Below, in pieces: positions 53,670-61,809 of a DNA stretch of 64,000 nt (within the stretch, counting starts at the first letter, position 1; every line of letters starts with the position of its first letter). The notes under the pieces were generated by a model. The model saw only the letters and a program-made list of their open reading frames with translations. It was not told the DNA's origin and did not search any database. The position numbers and the translations under genes are program-made. Source of the DNA: Hyphomicrobiales bacterium (GTDB lineage Bacteria; Pseudomonadota; Alphaproteobacteria; Rhizobiales; Rhizobiaceae); contig UCEU01000028.1 in assembly GCA_900471485.1 (NCBI GenBank), positions 1 to 64,000 of the forward strand, given 5' to 3'.

Positions 53670-55370
53670 ATGTCAGTAGCTACTCCCTCTCGCGAAGATT
53701 TCGCGGCCCTTCTGGAAGAATCCTTTGCCAAGAACGATCTGGCTGAAGGCTATGTAACCAAGGGTATCGTAACGGCAATCGAGAAGGACTCCGCCGTTGT
53801 CGACGTCGGCCTCAAGGTCGAAGGTCGCATTCTGCTCAAGGAATTCGGCGCCAAGGCCAAGGACGGCACGCTCAAGGTCGGCGACGAAGTCGAAGTTTAC
53901 GTTGAGCGCATCGAAAACGCTCTCGGCGAAGCTGTTCTGTCGCGCGAAAAGGCTCGCCGCGAAGAGAGCTGGGTCAAGCTCGAAGCCAAGTTCGAAGCTG
54001 GTGAGCGCGTTGAAGGCGTTATCTTCAACCAGGTCAAGGGCGGCTTCACGGTTGACCTCGACGGCGCGATTGCCTTCCTGCCGCGTTCGCAGGTCGACAT
54101 CCGTCCGATCCGCGACGTTACCCCGCTGATGCACAACCCGCAGCCCTTCGAAATCCTCAAGATGGACAAGCGTCGCGGCAACATCGTCGTATCGCGTCGT
54201 ACGGTTCTGGAAGAATCCCGTGCCGAGCAGCGTTCTGAAATCGTTCAGAACCTCGAAGAAGGCCAGGTTGTTGACGGCGTCGTCAAGAACATCACCGATT
54301 ACGGTGCGTTCGTTGACCTCGGCGGCATCGACGGCCTGCTGCACGTCACCGACATGGCATGGCGCCGTGTGAACCATCCGTCGGAAATCCTGTCCATTGG
54401 CCAGCAGGTCAAGGTTCAGATCATCCGCATCAACCAGGAAACCCACCGCATCTCGCTCGGCATGAAGCAGCTCGAGTCGGATCCGTGGGATGGCATCCAG
54501 GCCAAGTATCCGGAAGGCAAGAAGATTTCCGGTACGGTTACGAACATCACCGATTACGGTGCGTTCGTCGAGTTGGAGCCGGGCATCGAAGGCCTGATCC
54601 ACATCTCGGAAATGTCCTGGACCAAGAAGAACGTACACCCCGGCAAGATCCTGTCCACGAGTCAGGAAGTCGAAGTCGTCGTTCTCGAAGTCGATCCGTC
54701 CAAGCGTCGTATTTCGCTCGGCCTCAAGCAGACCCTGGAAAACCCGTGGGCGGCATTCGCTCGCAACCATCCGGCCGGCACTGAAGTCGAAGGCGAAGTC
54801 AAGAACAAGACCGAATTCGGCCTGTTCATCGGCCTCGACGGCGATGTTGACGGCATGGTGCACCTCTCTGACCTCGACTGGAACCGTCCGGGCGAACAGG
54901 TCATCGAAGAATACAACAAGGGCGATGTCGTTAAGGCTGTCGTTCTCGATGTAGACGTCGAAAAGGAGCGCATCTCGCTCGGCATCAAGCAGCTCGGCAA
55001 GGACTCGGTCGGCGAAGCTGCCGCTTCCGGCGACCTGCGCAAGAACGCTGTTGTTTCGGCTGAAGTCATCGCCGTCAACGACGGTGGCATCGAAGTGAAG
55101 CTCGTGGACCACGAAGACATCACCTCGTTCATCCGCCGCGCTGACCTCGCTCGCGATCGCGACGACCAGCGTCCGGAGCGCTTCTCGGTTGGCCAGACGG
55201 TTGACGCTCGCGTCACCAACTTCTCGAAGAAGGACCGCAAGGTCATGCTTTCGATCAAGGCTCTGGAAATCGCTGAAGAGAAGGAAGCCGTTGCTCAGTT
55301 CGGTTCGTCCGACTCTGGCGCTTCGCTCGGCGACATCCTCGGCGCGGCTCTGAAGAACCGCGGCGAATAA
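53670..55370 (+). CDS. rpsA: 30S ribosomal protein S1
   Basis: S1 binds mRNA on the small subunit. The product is 566 residues with six S1 repeats: about 32-100, 118-183, 204-272, 289-359, 376-446 and 463-532, of which the third (VVDGVVKNITDYGAFVDLGGIDGLLHVTDM) and fourth are the best conserved. The start MSVATPSREDFAALLEESF at 53670 has AGGAG upstream; the frame is open further upstream into the leader. A strong terminator follows. Confidence 0.96.
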   Translation: MSVATPSREDFAALLEESFAKNDLAEGYVTKGIVTAIEKDSAVVDVGLKVEGRILLKEFGAKAKDGTLKVGDEVEVYVERIENALGEAVLSREKARREESWVKLEAKFEAGERVEGVIFNQVKGGFTVDLDGAIAFLPRSQVDIRPIRDVTPLMHNPQPFEILKMDKRRGNIVVSRRTVLEESRAEQRSEIVQNLEEGQVVDGVVKNITDYGAFVDLGGIDGLLHVTDMAWRRVNHPSEILSIGQQVKVQIIRINQETHRISLGMKQLESDPWDGIQAKYPEGKKISGTVTNITDYGAFVELEPGIEGLIHISEMSWTKKNVHPGKILSTSQEVEVVVLEVDPSKRRISLGLKQTLENPWAAFARNHPAGTEVEGEVKNKTEFGLFIGLDGDVDGMVHLSDLDWNRPGEQVIEEYNKGDVVKAVVLDVDVEKERISLGIKQLGKDSVGEAAASGDLRKNAVVSAEVIAVNDGGIEVKLVDHEDITSFIRRADLARDRDDQRPERFSVGQTVDARVTNFSKKDRKVMLSIKALEIAEEKEAVAQFGSSDSGASLGDILGAALKNRGE

Positions 55371-55400
55371 TCGCCAGCCTTCAAGGCTTGAAGAATAAGA

Positions 55401-55436
55401 GAACCCGCCGGAGCGATCCGGCGGGTTCTTTGTTTT
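55401..55436 (+). terminator. Terminator of rpsA
   Basis: GAACCCGCCGGA (55401-55412) and TCCGGCGGGTTC (55417-55428) form a perfect 12-bp stem with a GCGA tetraloop, followed by TTTGTTTT. It begins 30 bases after the rpsA stop. Confidence 0.9.
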
Positions 55437-55466
55437 CGGTCTCTTGGGAGGAGGTCGAAAGCTGGC

Positions 55467-57020
55467 TTATTCCCAGCCGACAAGGCGGCGATAGCGCGCA
55501 TAGGCCTCGTCGGGGATCGGCTGAACGGCAGGACCGGGTGCCGGGAGGAGCAGATGCTTGGAGGGTGCCGGTGCCGCTATTTCCAAAACTGCTGCGTTCG
55601 GTTCGGGCGGCGCTTGCTCTTCGGCGGCAAGCACCGTTGCTTCCTCACCCTGAGGCTCGGCTTGCTCCTCTTCGTCGCCTTCCGATCCGCTGTCGTGGTC
55701 CTCGCGATACATCTCACGCGAGCCCGTATCCTCAGCCTCGTCCTTGGCGAACTGATACGGCGCCGGCGCATAGGGCACGCCTTCGACGATCTTCATCATC
55801 ACGGGCAGATAGGTCGAGTCGATCATTTCCTTCGCCGCCGCATGTGCCGGCTCCGGCGCCACCGCCTGCCGCTTGGCAGCCTCAAGCGTTGCGGCCTCAG
55901 TCGGTTGGGCAGGTTGCGCGAGCACAGTTGCCTGCTTGGCTATCCCCTCGCGCGGCACTGCGCCCTCCGGCAATCGGGCAGGTAGATCCTGGACATCGCC
56001 CGCAGCCGTATCTTCCAGAGGCGCATCGGTATCAACCGCCTCGAGCAGAACTTCGGCCTCCTGGTCGCGGATGATGGCAACGATAAGATCCGCCTTCTCG
56101 CCTGTCATGGATGCCGGAATGGCGGGCCAGGTCTTCGGGATGATCGGATCGCCTGCGGCGAGCCGCGGCTGCACCTGATCGGTGTCGTCGGCATCGGCGA
56201 CAGGAGCGGGTGGCGTAAATTCGGCCTGATCCGTTTCCTGTGCCTCGACGCCACCGCGCGCCGGGGCGGCATTTTCAGTCAGGCCCTGCTGCGCGCTGGT
56301 CACCGGCTTGACCGGCATGGCTGTCTGTTCTGCCACTGCGGTCTCGGCGTAGGCAGCCGCCGCGCTGGTGGTCGCAATATTGGCCGCGGGCTTGTCGATG
56401 CTCGCCTTGGGTTCGTTGCCATCGACGCGGAGCGGCATGGGACGCGCAGCCTGTGAGAGATTGCCGCGCTGAATATTGATCTCCGCACGTTGCTCCGGCC
56501 GCGCCGGCGAACCGTCGTTCTGGCCATAGGATCGCACGACGGCACGCGTCGCCTGGTCGCCATCCTTGGAGCGTGTTGCTTCGAGATAGGCGGCGATCCT
56601 GGCGGCTTCCGGTCCAGCCGGGTTCTTCAAGGCTTCCGCGAGCAGGCGAAGCGGAATGGCCTGTCCCTGCGCGGCAAGCTGTCGCTCGACGGCCTCGATC
56701 TTGGCCGGCGGCAGCTTTTCTATCGCGTCGGCAAGGCGAGACGCGAAGGCAAGCGGCGTTTCGTCCTCTCCGCGCGGCGCGGCAAGGGCGTCGCCGCTGC
56801 TATCGAGAACATCGAGAAGGGCTTCCACCATGCGAACGCGCACGGCAAGCAGCAAAACGTTGAGTTTGCCGGCAATCGCCGAATTGAGATCGGTGCCCTC
56901 GATAGGCTGCGCGGGCACGACTGCCGCCGCGCTATGCACGACACTGTCAGTGCTGATGGCTGCCGTCTGTGCCTGCAAGGAAAAGCTTGCATTTGACGCT
57001 GCACGAACCGGAGTCAACAT
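55467..57020 (-). CDS. Hypothetical Ala/Pro/Glu-rich protein (517 residues)
   Basis: I do not recognise a family. Residues about 45-155 look folded and helical (LNSAIAGKLNVLLLAVRVRMVEALLDVLDSS...FASRLADAIEKLPPAKIEAVERQLAAQG). Residues 170-480 are low-complexity, Ala, Pro, Gln and Glu-rich, with an acidic patch (EGDEEEQAEPQGEE). The C-terminal end (IPDEAYARYRRLVGWE) may be a short motif. There is no signal peptide or membrane helix. The general layout (helical head, disordered middle) resembles flagellar hook-length proteins, but that is only a shape comparison. A CtrA-like site lies 155 bases upstream. Confidence 0.7.
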   Translation of the reverse strand: MLTPVRAASNASFSLQAQTAAISTDSVVHSAAAVVPAQPIEGTDLNSAIAGKLNVLLLAVRVRMVEALLDVLDSSGDALAAPRGEDETPLAFASRLADAIEKLPPAKIEAVERQLAAQGQAIPLRLLAEALKNPAGPEAARIAAYLEATRSKDGDQATRAVVRSYGQNDGSPARPEQRAEINIQRGNLSQAARPMPLRVDGNEPKASIDKPAANIATTSAAAAYAETAVAEQTAMPVKPVTSAQQGLTENAAPARGGVEAQETDQAEFTPPAPVADADDTDQVQPRLAAGDPIIPKTWPAIPASMTGEKADLIVAIIRDQEAEVLLEAVDTDAPLEDTAAGDVQDLPARLPEGAVPREGIAKQATVLAQPAQPTEAATLEAAKRQAVAPEPAHAAAKEMIDSTYLPVMMKIVEGVPYAPAPYQFAKDEAEDTGSREMYREDHDSGSEGDEEEQAEPQGEEATVLAAEEQAPPEPNAAVLEIAAPAPSKHLLLPAPGPAVQPIPDEAYARYRRLVGWE

Positions 57021-57173
57021 GGAATGCTCCTTCTGTCGTAAGTGCGGTGAAAGCAGATCACGGGAAAGCCGGCATCATGCGGCCCATTGCGTTCCTCCGG
57101 CGGGATCGTCCGCCACCGACGCTGCATTGCGTCACGGAACACTAAATATTGAATAAAAGCCTAACGGAGCGAG

Positions 57174-57190
57174 GTTAAGGAAATCCTAAC
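57174..57190 (-). promoter_or_regulatory. CtrA-like binding site upstream of the 517-residue protein
   Basis: The minus strand reads GTTAGGATTTCCTTAAC, i.e. TTAG-N7-TTAAC, one mismatch from the CtrA consensus TTAA-N7-TTAAC. It is nearly palindromic. A further CTAAC lies 21 bases away (57161-57165). CtrA controls cell-cycle and motility genes in this class; the match is short and could be chance. Confidence 0.35.
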
Positions 57191-57215
57191 AGGGTATTCG
57201 GCTCGCCGGGCTGGC

Positions 57216-57842
57216 TCAGCTATGAGCGAAGATGTCGGTCTCTTCCCAGCCAAGAAGATCAAGCTTTGCGCGGGTCGGCAGGAACTCGAAGCAAGCCGTG
57301 GCGTGGTCGAACCGGCCGTCGCGGAGCAGGCGATGGGTCAGCTTGTCGCGCAGCGCATGCAGATAGAGCACGTCGGAAGCCGCATACTCCAACTGCGCCT
57401 GCGACAGCGTATCGGCGGCCCAATCCGACGATTGCTGCGTCTTGGAGATATCGACCTCGAGCATCTCCTTGAGATTGTCCTTGAGGCCATGCCGGTCGGT
57501 GTAGGTCCGGCAGAGGCGGGAGGCGATCTTGGTGCAGAAGACCGGCTGCGTGGTCACGCCGAAGGCGTTGAACAGCACCGCGATGTCGAAGCGGCCGTAG
57601 TGGAAGATCTTCTGATGCGTGGGATCGGCGAGCAGCGCCACAAGGTTCGGCGCCTCTTTCTGTCCGGCCGAGATGCGGATCACGTCGGCGGTACCGTCGC
57701 CTGGCGAGAGCTGCACCACGCAAAGGCGGTCGCGGCGTGGCACCAGCCCCAGCGTCTCGGTATCGATCGCCACCGCGCCGGTGTAACGGGCTGCATCCGC
57801 TATTGAGATATCGCCTTCGTGGTAACGGATCGTCGCGGCCAT
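57216..57842 (-). CDS. Ribonuclease D family 3'-5' exonuclease (short form)
   Basis: The product is 208 residues, about half of E. coli RNase D because the C-terminal HRDC domains are missing. The DEDDy catalytic residues are visible: Asp and Glu in AIDTETLGL near 30, Asp in HYGRFDIAVLFNAFG near 88, and Tyr-X3-Asp in YAASDVLYLHAL near 160. A role in tRNA or small RNA trimming is likely. The ATG at 57842 gives the expected start (MAATIRYHEGDI). Confidence 0.9.
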   Translation of the reverse strand: MAATIRYHEGDISIADAARYTGAVAIDTETLGLVPRRDRLCVVQLSPGDGTADVIRISAGQKEAPNLVALLADPTHQKIFHYGRFDIAVLFNAFGVTTQPVFCTKIASRLCRTYTDRHGLKDNLKEMLEVDISKTQQSSDWAADTLSQAQLEYAASDVLYLHALRDKLTHRLLRDGRFDHATACFEFLPTRAKLDLLGWEETDIFAHS

Positions 57843-57977
57843 GCTGTCGTCTTTCGTTCGAAACTCTCTTCTCGCGCTATAGCGCAAACCGCGCCCGCGC
57901 GGAACCGTTCCCGGCCGGAATATCGGTTTCTATCGGCCGGGCGCCGATCATGTCGTCAGCAAAACGATCGCATGGAC

Positions 57978-58421
57978 TTAGCTGCGCGCCGCGTCCGGCT
58001 CCGGCTGCCAGTCCGGCAGCGGGAAGATCTTGTCATAGGCCAGGTTGAAGACGAAGGCGTAGACCAGATAGAAGAGCGCGAAGGACACGTCCATCATGAA
58101 CGCCTGCAACATGCTGACGCCGAGATACCAGGCAATCAGTGGCAGAAGCGCCAGAAGCAGGCCGCCCTCGAACAGCACCGAGTGCAGAACGCGCACGGCA
58201 AGGCTCTTCTGCGTGCTGCCGGTCAGGCGCTGCATCACATGGTCGAAGCCGAGATTGTAGAGATAGTTCCAGCCCGTCGCGATCGTGGCGCTGGCGACGC
58301 CCACGACGCCGATATCGGCCACCGGCATGCCGAAGGCGAAGGCGCCGAGCGGCGTGATCAGGGCAAGGCCGATGATTTCAAAGCTGACGGCGTGGCGAAT
58401 ACGGTCGGATGTGGATCGCAT
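57978..58421 (-). CDS. PACE family efflux protein (BTP/AceI-like)
   Basis: The product is 147 residues with four hydrophobic helices in two repeats. RIRHAVSFEIIGLALITPLGAFAFG and RVLHSVLFEGGLLLALLPLIAWYLG are the two BTP repeats; ATGWNYLYNLGFDHV and VYAFVFNLAYDKIFP carry the conserved WNxxYNxxFD and FNxxYD motifs. AceI-type members export biocides such as chlorhexidine and, physiologically, short diamines. Drug specificity here is unknown. AGGGG before the ATG at 58421 supports the start. Confidence 0.88.
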   Translation of the reverse strand: MRSTSDRIRHAVSFEIIGLALITPLGAFAFGMPVADIGVVGVASATIATGWNYLYNLGFDHVMQRLTGSTQKSLAVRVLHSVLFEGGLLLALLPLIAWYLGVSMLQAFMMDVSFALFYLVYAFVFNLAYDKIFPLPDWQPEPDAARS

Positions 58422-58534
58422 GAATAACCCCTGTGGGATAGTTCGGGTCGTCCCGAGTTTTTGCCCATAAGGGGGAGGTCGTCCTCGCAGCGCTGATATA
58501 GGGATATCGGCGGCAAAGGACAAGGTTGCCGCGA

Positions 58535-58744
58535 TCAGTAGTGCGGCGGCCTTGTGATCGCCGGCGCTTCCAGCGCTTGTTCTTCGAGCGAAAGGAAGCG
58601 CTCGGTCAGCCGGTCCAGCTTGGCGCGTGTCTGCTCCACCACCTTCCACTGCTCCGTCAGCTGGTCGGACAGTTCCTCGATCGTCTTTGCCTGATGGGCA
58701 ATGGTTTCCTCGAGATGGGTGATGCGATCCGTCTCATTGGACAT
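58535..58744 (-). CDS. slyX: SlyX family protein
   Basis: The product is 69 residues and almost wholly coiled coil (ETDRITHLEETIAHQAKTIEELSDQLTEQWKVVEQTRAKLDRLTERFLSLEEQ), ending in the family-typical PPHY. The function is unknown; the name comes from a gene next to slyD in E. coli. Confidence 0.9.
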   Translation of the reverse strand: MSNETDRITHLEETIAHQAKTIEELSDQLTEQWKVVEQTRAKLDRLTERFLSLEEQALEAPAITRPPHY

Positions 58745-58848
58745 CGAGCTCTCCTTGCCGTAACCGGCCCAATCATCTTGCTCTCCAAAGCGGAAATAGG
58801 TCGCAAGGTCAATCGTTTCGAGAGAGGCGCCTGCGGATTCATAAAGTG

Positions 58849-58860
58849 AACCGTTTGGTT
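58849..58860. promoter_or_regulatory. Inverted repeat AACCGTTTGGTT upstream of uxaC
   Basis: AACC-GTTT-GGTT lies 65 bases before the uxaC start within the 180-base divergent region between slyX and uxaC. Its size and place fit a half- or full operator for a GntR or LacI-type hexuronate regulator, but no such gene is present in the window. It is short and speculative. Confidence 0.3.
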
Positions 58861-58924
58861 ACTAAAAGCCCTTGCCGCGTCTTTTTTTGTGCGCTAGGCC
58901 GGTAACGCAAAGGGAGGAATACTG

Positions 58925-60340
58925 ATGGATGTTGGCAATGGATTTCTGCATCCGGACCGGCTCTTTCCGGCCGATCCGGCAACGCGATCAATCGCACGCG
59001 AGCTTTACGAGAGCGTAAGCGCTCTCCCGATCGTCAGCCCGCACGGGCATACCGAGCCCTCCTGGTTCGCCGACGACAAGCCCTTCGAGGATGCCGCCTC
59101 GCTGCTCGTCATTCCCGATCATTATCTCTTCCGCATGCTGCACAGCGTCGGCGTCAAGCTCGACGATCTCGGCGTTCCCCGCCTCGACGGCAAGCCCGTC
59201 TCGTCCGGCCGCGCCATCTGGCGCACCTTTGCGGCACACTACCATCTCTTCCGCGGCACGCCGTCCAGCCTCTGGGTCGATCACGCCATGTCGGCCGTGC
59301 TCGGCTGCGAGGAGCCGCTGACATCAGGGAATGCCGATGCGCTCTACGATCACATCAACGCGCAACTGGCCCTGCCGGAATTCCGTCCCCGCGCGCTCCA
59401 CAAGCGCTTCGGCATCGAGACGATCGCCACCACCGAGGGCGCGCTCGACCAGCTGCCGCACCACCAGAAGATGGCCGAGGACGGCTGGATCGGCCGTGTC
59501 CGCACCACCTATCGCCCCGATAGCGTCACCGATCCCGATGCCGTCGGCTTCCGCGAAAATCTCGCCAAGCTCGGCGAAATCACCGGTTGCGACGTCGCAA
59601 GCTGGGATGGGCTGATCGAGGCGCATCGCAAGCGCCGCGCCTATTTCCGCCAGTTCGGCGCCACCGCGACCGACCACGGCGTCCCCACCGCCTTTACCGC
59701 CGATCTGCCGCATTCCGACAAGCAGCGTCTGCTCGACCGGGCGCACAAGGGTACGCTCGAAGAAGGCGAGGCCGAGCTCTTCCGTGGCCAGATGCTGACC
59801 GAGATGGCCGGGCTTTCGGCGGAAGACGGCATGGTCATGCAGATCCACGCCGGCTCGCGCCGCAACACAGACCGCGAACTCTTCCAGACGCGCGGGCCGA
59901 ACATGGGCGCCGATATCCCGACGCCGACCGATTGGGTCGGGGGCCTCTCGGCACTTCTGGCGAAATACGGCCATGCGCCGGGTCTGCGCGTCCTGCTCTT
60001 CACGCTCGACGAAACCACCTACGCCCGCGAACTGGCGCCGATGGCCGGCCACTGGCCGTGCCTGATGATTGGGCCGCCCTGGTGGTTCCACGACAGCCCG
60101 GCCGGCATTCGCCGCTATCTCGACCAGGTGGTCGAGACGGCGGGCTTCGCCAACATGGCCGGCTTCAACGACGACACGCGCGCACTGCTCTCGATCCCCG
60201 CCCGCCATGACGTCTGGCGCCGCGAAGTCTGCGGCTTCCTAGCGACGCTGGCCGCCGAGCACCGGATATCGCGCCAGGATGCGGCAATCGCCGCCGCCGA
60301 TCTCTCCTACGGCAACGCCAAGAAGGCCTACAAGCTGTGA
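58925..60340 (+). CDS. uxaC: Glucuronate/galacturonate isomerase UxaC
   Basis: UxaC converts D-glucuronate to D-fructuronate and D-galacturonate to D-tagaturonate, the first step of hexuronate breakdown. The product is 471 residues, the standard length. The metal-site start ALPIVSPHGHTEPSWFADD, the ALHKRFGIETIATTEGALD block and WWFHDSPAGIRRYLDQVVETAGFANMAGFNDDTRALLSIPARHDVWRRE are family hallmarks. GGGAGG precedes the ATG by seven bases. Its stop overlaps the next start (GTGA). Confidence 0.95.
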   Translation: MDVGNGFLHPDRLFPADPATRSIARELYESVSALPIVSPHGHTEPSWFADDKPFEDAASLLVIPDHYLFRMLHSVGVKLDDLGVPRLDGKPVSSGRAIWRTFAAHYHLFRGTPSSLWVDHAMSAVLGCEEPLTSGNADALYDHINAQLALPEFRPRALHKRFGIETIATTEGALDQLPHHQKMAEDGWIGRVRTTYRPDSVTDPDAVGFRENLAKLGEITGCDVASWDGLIEAHRKRRAYFRQFGATATDHGVPTAFTADLPHSDKQRLLDRAHKGTLEEGEAELFRGQMLTEMAGLSAEDGMVMQIHAGSRRNTDRELFQTRGPNMGADIPTPTDWVGGLSALLAKYGHAPGLRVLLFTLDETTYARELAPMAGHWPCLMIGPPWWFHDSPAGIRRYLDQVVETAGFANMAGFNDDTRALLSIPARHDVWRREVCGFLATLAAEHRISRQDAAIAAADLSYGNAKKAYKL

Positions 60341-61791
60341 GCGAACGACTAAAGAGCCTGACAGGCCTGGCGAAGACCGCCAGGCTCCCTGCCTTTGATC
60401 GCACGGCTCTGAAGCCGGGGATACTACATCTCGGCCCCGGCGCCTTCTTCCGCGCCCACTTCGCGCCCTATACGGATGCGGCGCTGGCGCTTGCCGGCGG
60501 CAATTGGGGGATCGAGGTGGCAAGCCTGCGGACCGCCGATGTCGCCGATCACCTCAATGAGCAGAACGGCCTCTACACCATGCTGGTGCGCGACACGGAA
60601 GGCACGGTCGCACATGTCATGGGGCCGCTCCTGAAGGCCCATGTCGCGACTCGCAATCCCGATGAGCTGATGGCGCGTCTCGAAGACCCCGCCATCCGCA
60701 TCGTCAGCCTGACGGTGACGGAAAAAGCCTATGGTTTCGATGCCGCCACCGGCGGTCTCGATCTCAAACATGCGGATATCGCAGCCGACCTTGCAAACCG
60801 CCATGCGCCCCGCGGCGTCATCGGCTATCTCGTTGAGGGCCTCGCCCGCCGCCGCGCCAAGGGCATTGCGCCCTTTACCCCTCTCAGCTGCGACAACCTT
60901 CCGAGCAACGGCGCCGTCTTGAAGCGCCTTGTCCTTGACTTCGCCGGCCGCGTCGATCTCGAGCTCAAGGCCTGGATCGAAAGCGAAGTTCCGTTCCCCT
61001 CGACCATGGTCGACCGGATCACGCCTGCCAGCACCGACGCCACCTATCGTGACGCTGAAACGCTCACCGGCCGTGTCGATCTTGCCGCCATCGAGACCGA
61101 ACCCTTTACACAATGGGTTATCGAAGACAGCTTCGCCAACGATCGCCCGCAATGGGAAAAGGCCGGCGCGCTGATGGTTGAGGATGTCTCGGCCTATGAA
61201 AAAATGAAGCTGCGCATGCTGAACGGCGCGCATTCCCTGCTCGCCTATCTCGGTTATATCGGCGGCTATGAATTCATCCGCGACGTGATGGACGACACGG
61301 GCCTCGCAGCCCTCGCGCGGCGTCACATGAACGCCGCCGCCGCCACGCTCGATCCGGTCCCCGGCATCGATCTGGAGGCCTACGCCGATCAATTGATAGC
61401 CCGCTTTGCAAACAAGGCGATCGCCCACCGCACCTACCAGATCGCCATGGACGGCACCCAGAAGCTGCCGCAGCGCCTGCTGGAGCCTGCGGTGGAAGCA
61501 CTGGCTGATGGTAGCAAGGCCGAAACCTACGCCATCGCCGTCGCCGCCTGGATGCGTTACGCGCTCGGCACCGACCGCAACGGAAAAGCCTACGAACTGC
61601 GCGACCCCCGCGCCGCCGAGATCGCGGCATTGCTGGTGGATGTCCCCCGCAACGGCGGCGCCGTCGCCGCCGCGCTGTTCACGCTCCCCGGGCTGTTCCC
61701 GGCCGAGCTCACGGAAAACCTCGCCTGGACCGAGGATGTGTCGAACAAGCTCGACATCCTCATCCAGGACAACAAGCTGCCGCTGTTTTGA
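60337..61791 (+). CDS. uxuB: Mannitol dehydrogenase family oxidoreductase, probable D-mannonate oxidoreductase (fructuronate reductase)
   Basis: The product is 484 residues and belongs to the polyol-specific long-chain dehydrogenases. GILHLGPGAFFRAHFAPYTD is the nucleotide-binding start, and YEKMKLRMLNGAHSLLAYLGYIGGY carries the catalytic Lys-X4-Asn-X2-His. It starts with GTG overlapping the uxaC stop, so it is translated together with it, which points to reduction of fructuronate to mannonate by NADH. Mannitol or arabitol dehydrogenase activity is the alternative. Confidence 0.88.
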   Translation: MSERLKSLTGLAKTARLPAFDRTALKPGILHLGPGAFFRAHFAPYTDAALALAGGNWGIEVASLRTADVADHLNEQNGLYTMLVRDTEGTVAHVMGPLLKAHVATRNPDELMARLEDPAIRIVSLTVTEKAYGFDAATGGLDLKHADIAADLANRHAPRGVIGYLVEGLARRRAKGIAPFTPLSCDNLPSNGAVLKRLVLDFAGRVDLELKAWIESEVPFPSTMVDRITPASTDATYRDAETLTGRVDLAAIETEPFTQWVIEDSFANDRPQWEKAGALMVEDVSAYEKMKLRMLNGAHSLLAYLGYIGGYEFIRDVMDDTGLAALARRHMNAAAATLDPVPGIDLEAYADQLIARFANKAIAHRTYQIAMDGTQKLPQRLLEPAVEALADGSKAETYAIAVAAWMRYALGTDRNGKAYELRDPRAAEIAALLVDVPRNGGAVAAALFTLPGLFPAELTENLAWTEDVSNKLDILIQDNKLPLF

Positions 61792-61809
61792 TGCGGGCGG
61801 GGAGGGCGA

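Noticed and set aside
53673..55112. A 479-codon open frame opposite rpsA
   Set aside because: Antisense shadow of rpsA; repetitive composition mirrors the S1 repeats.
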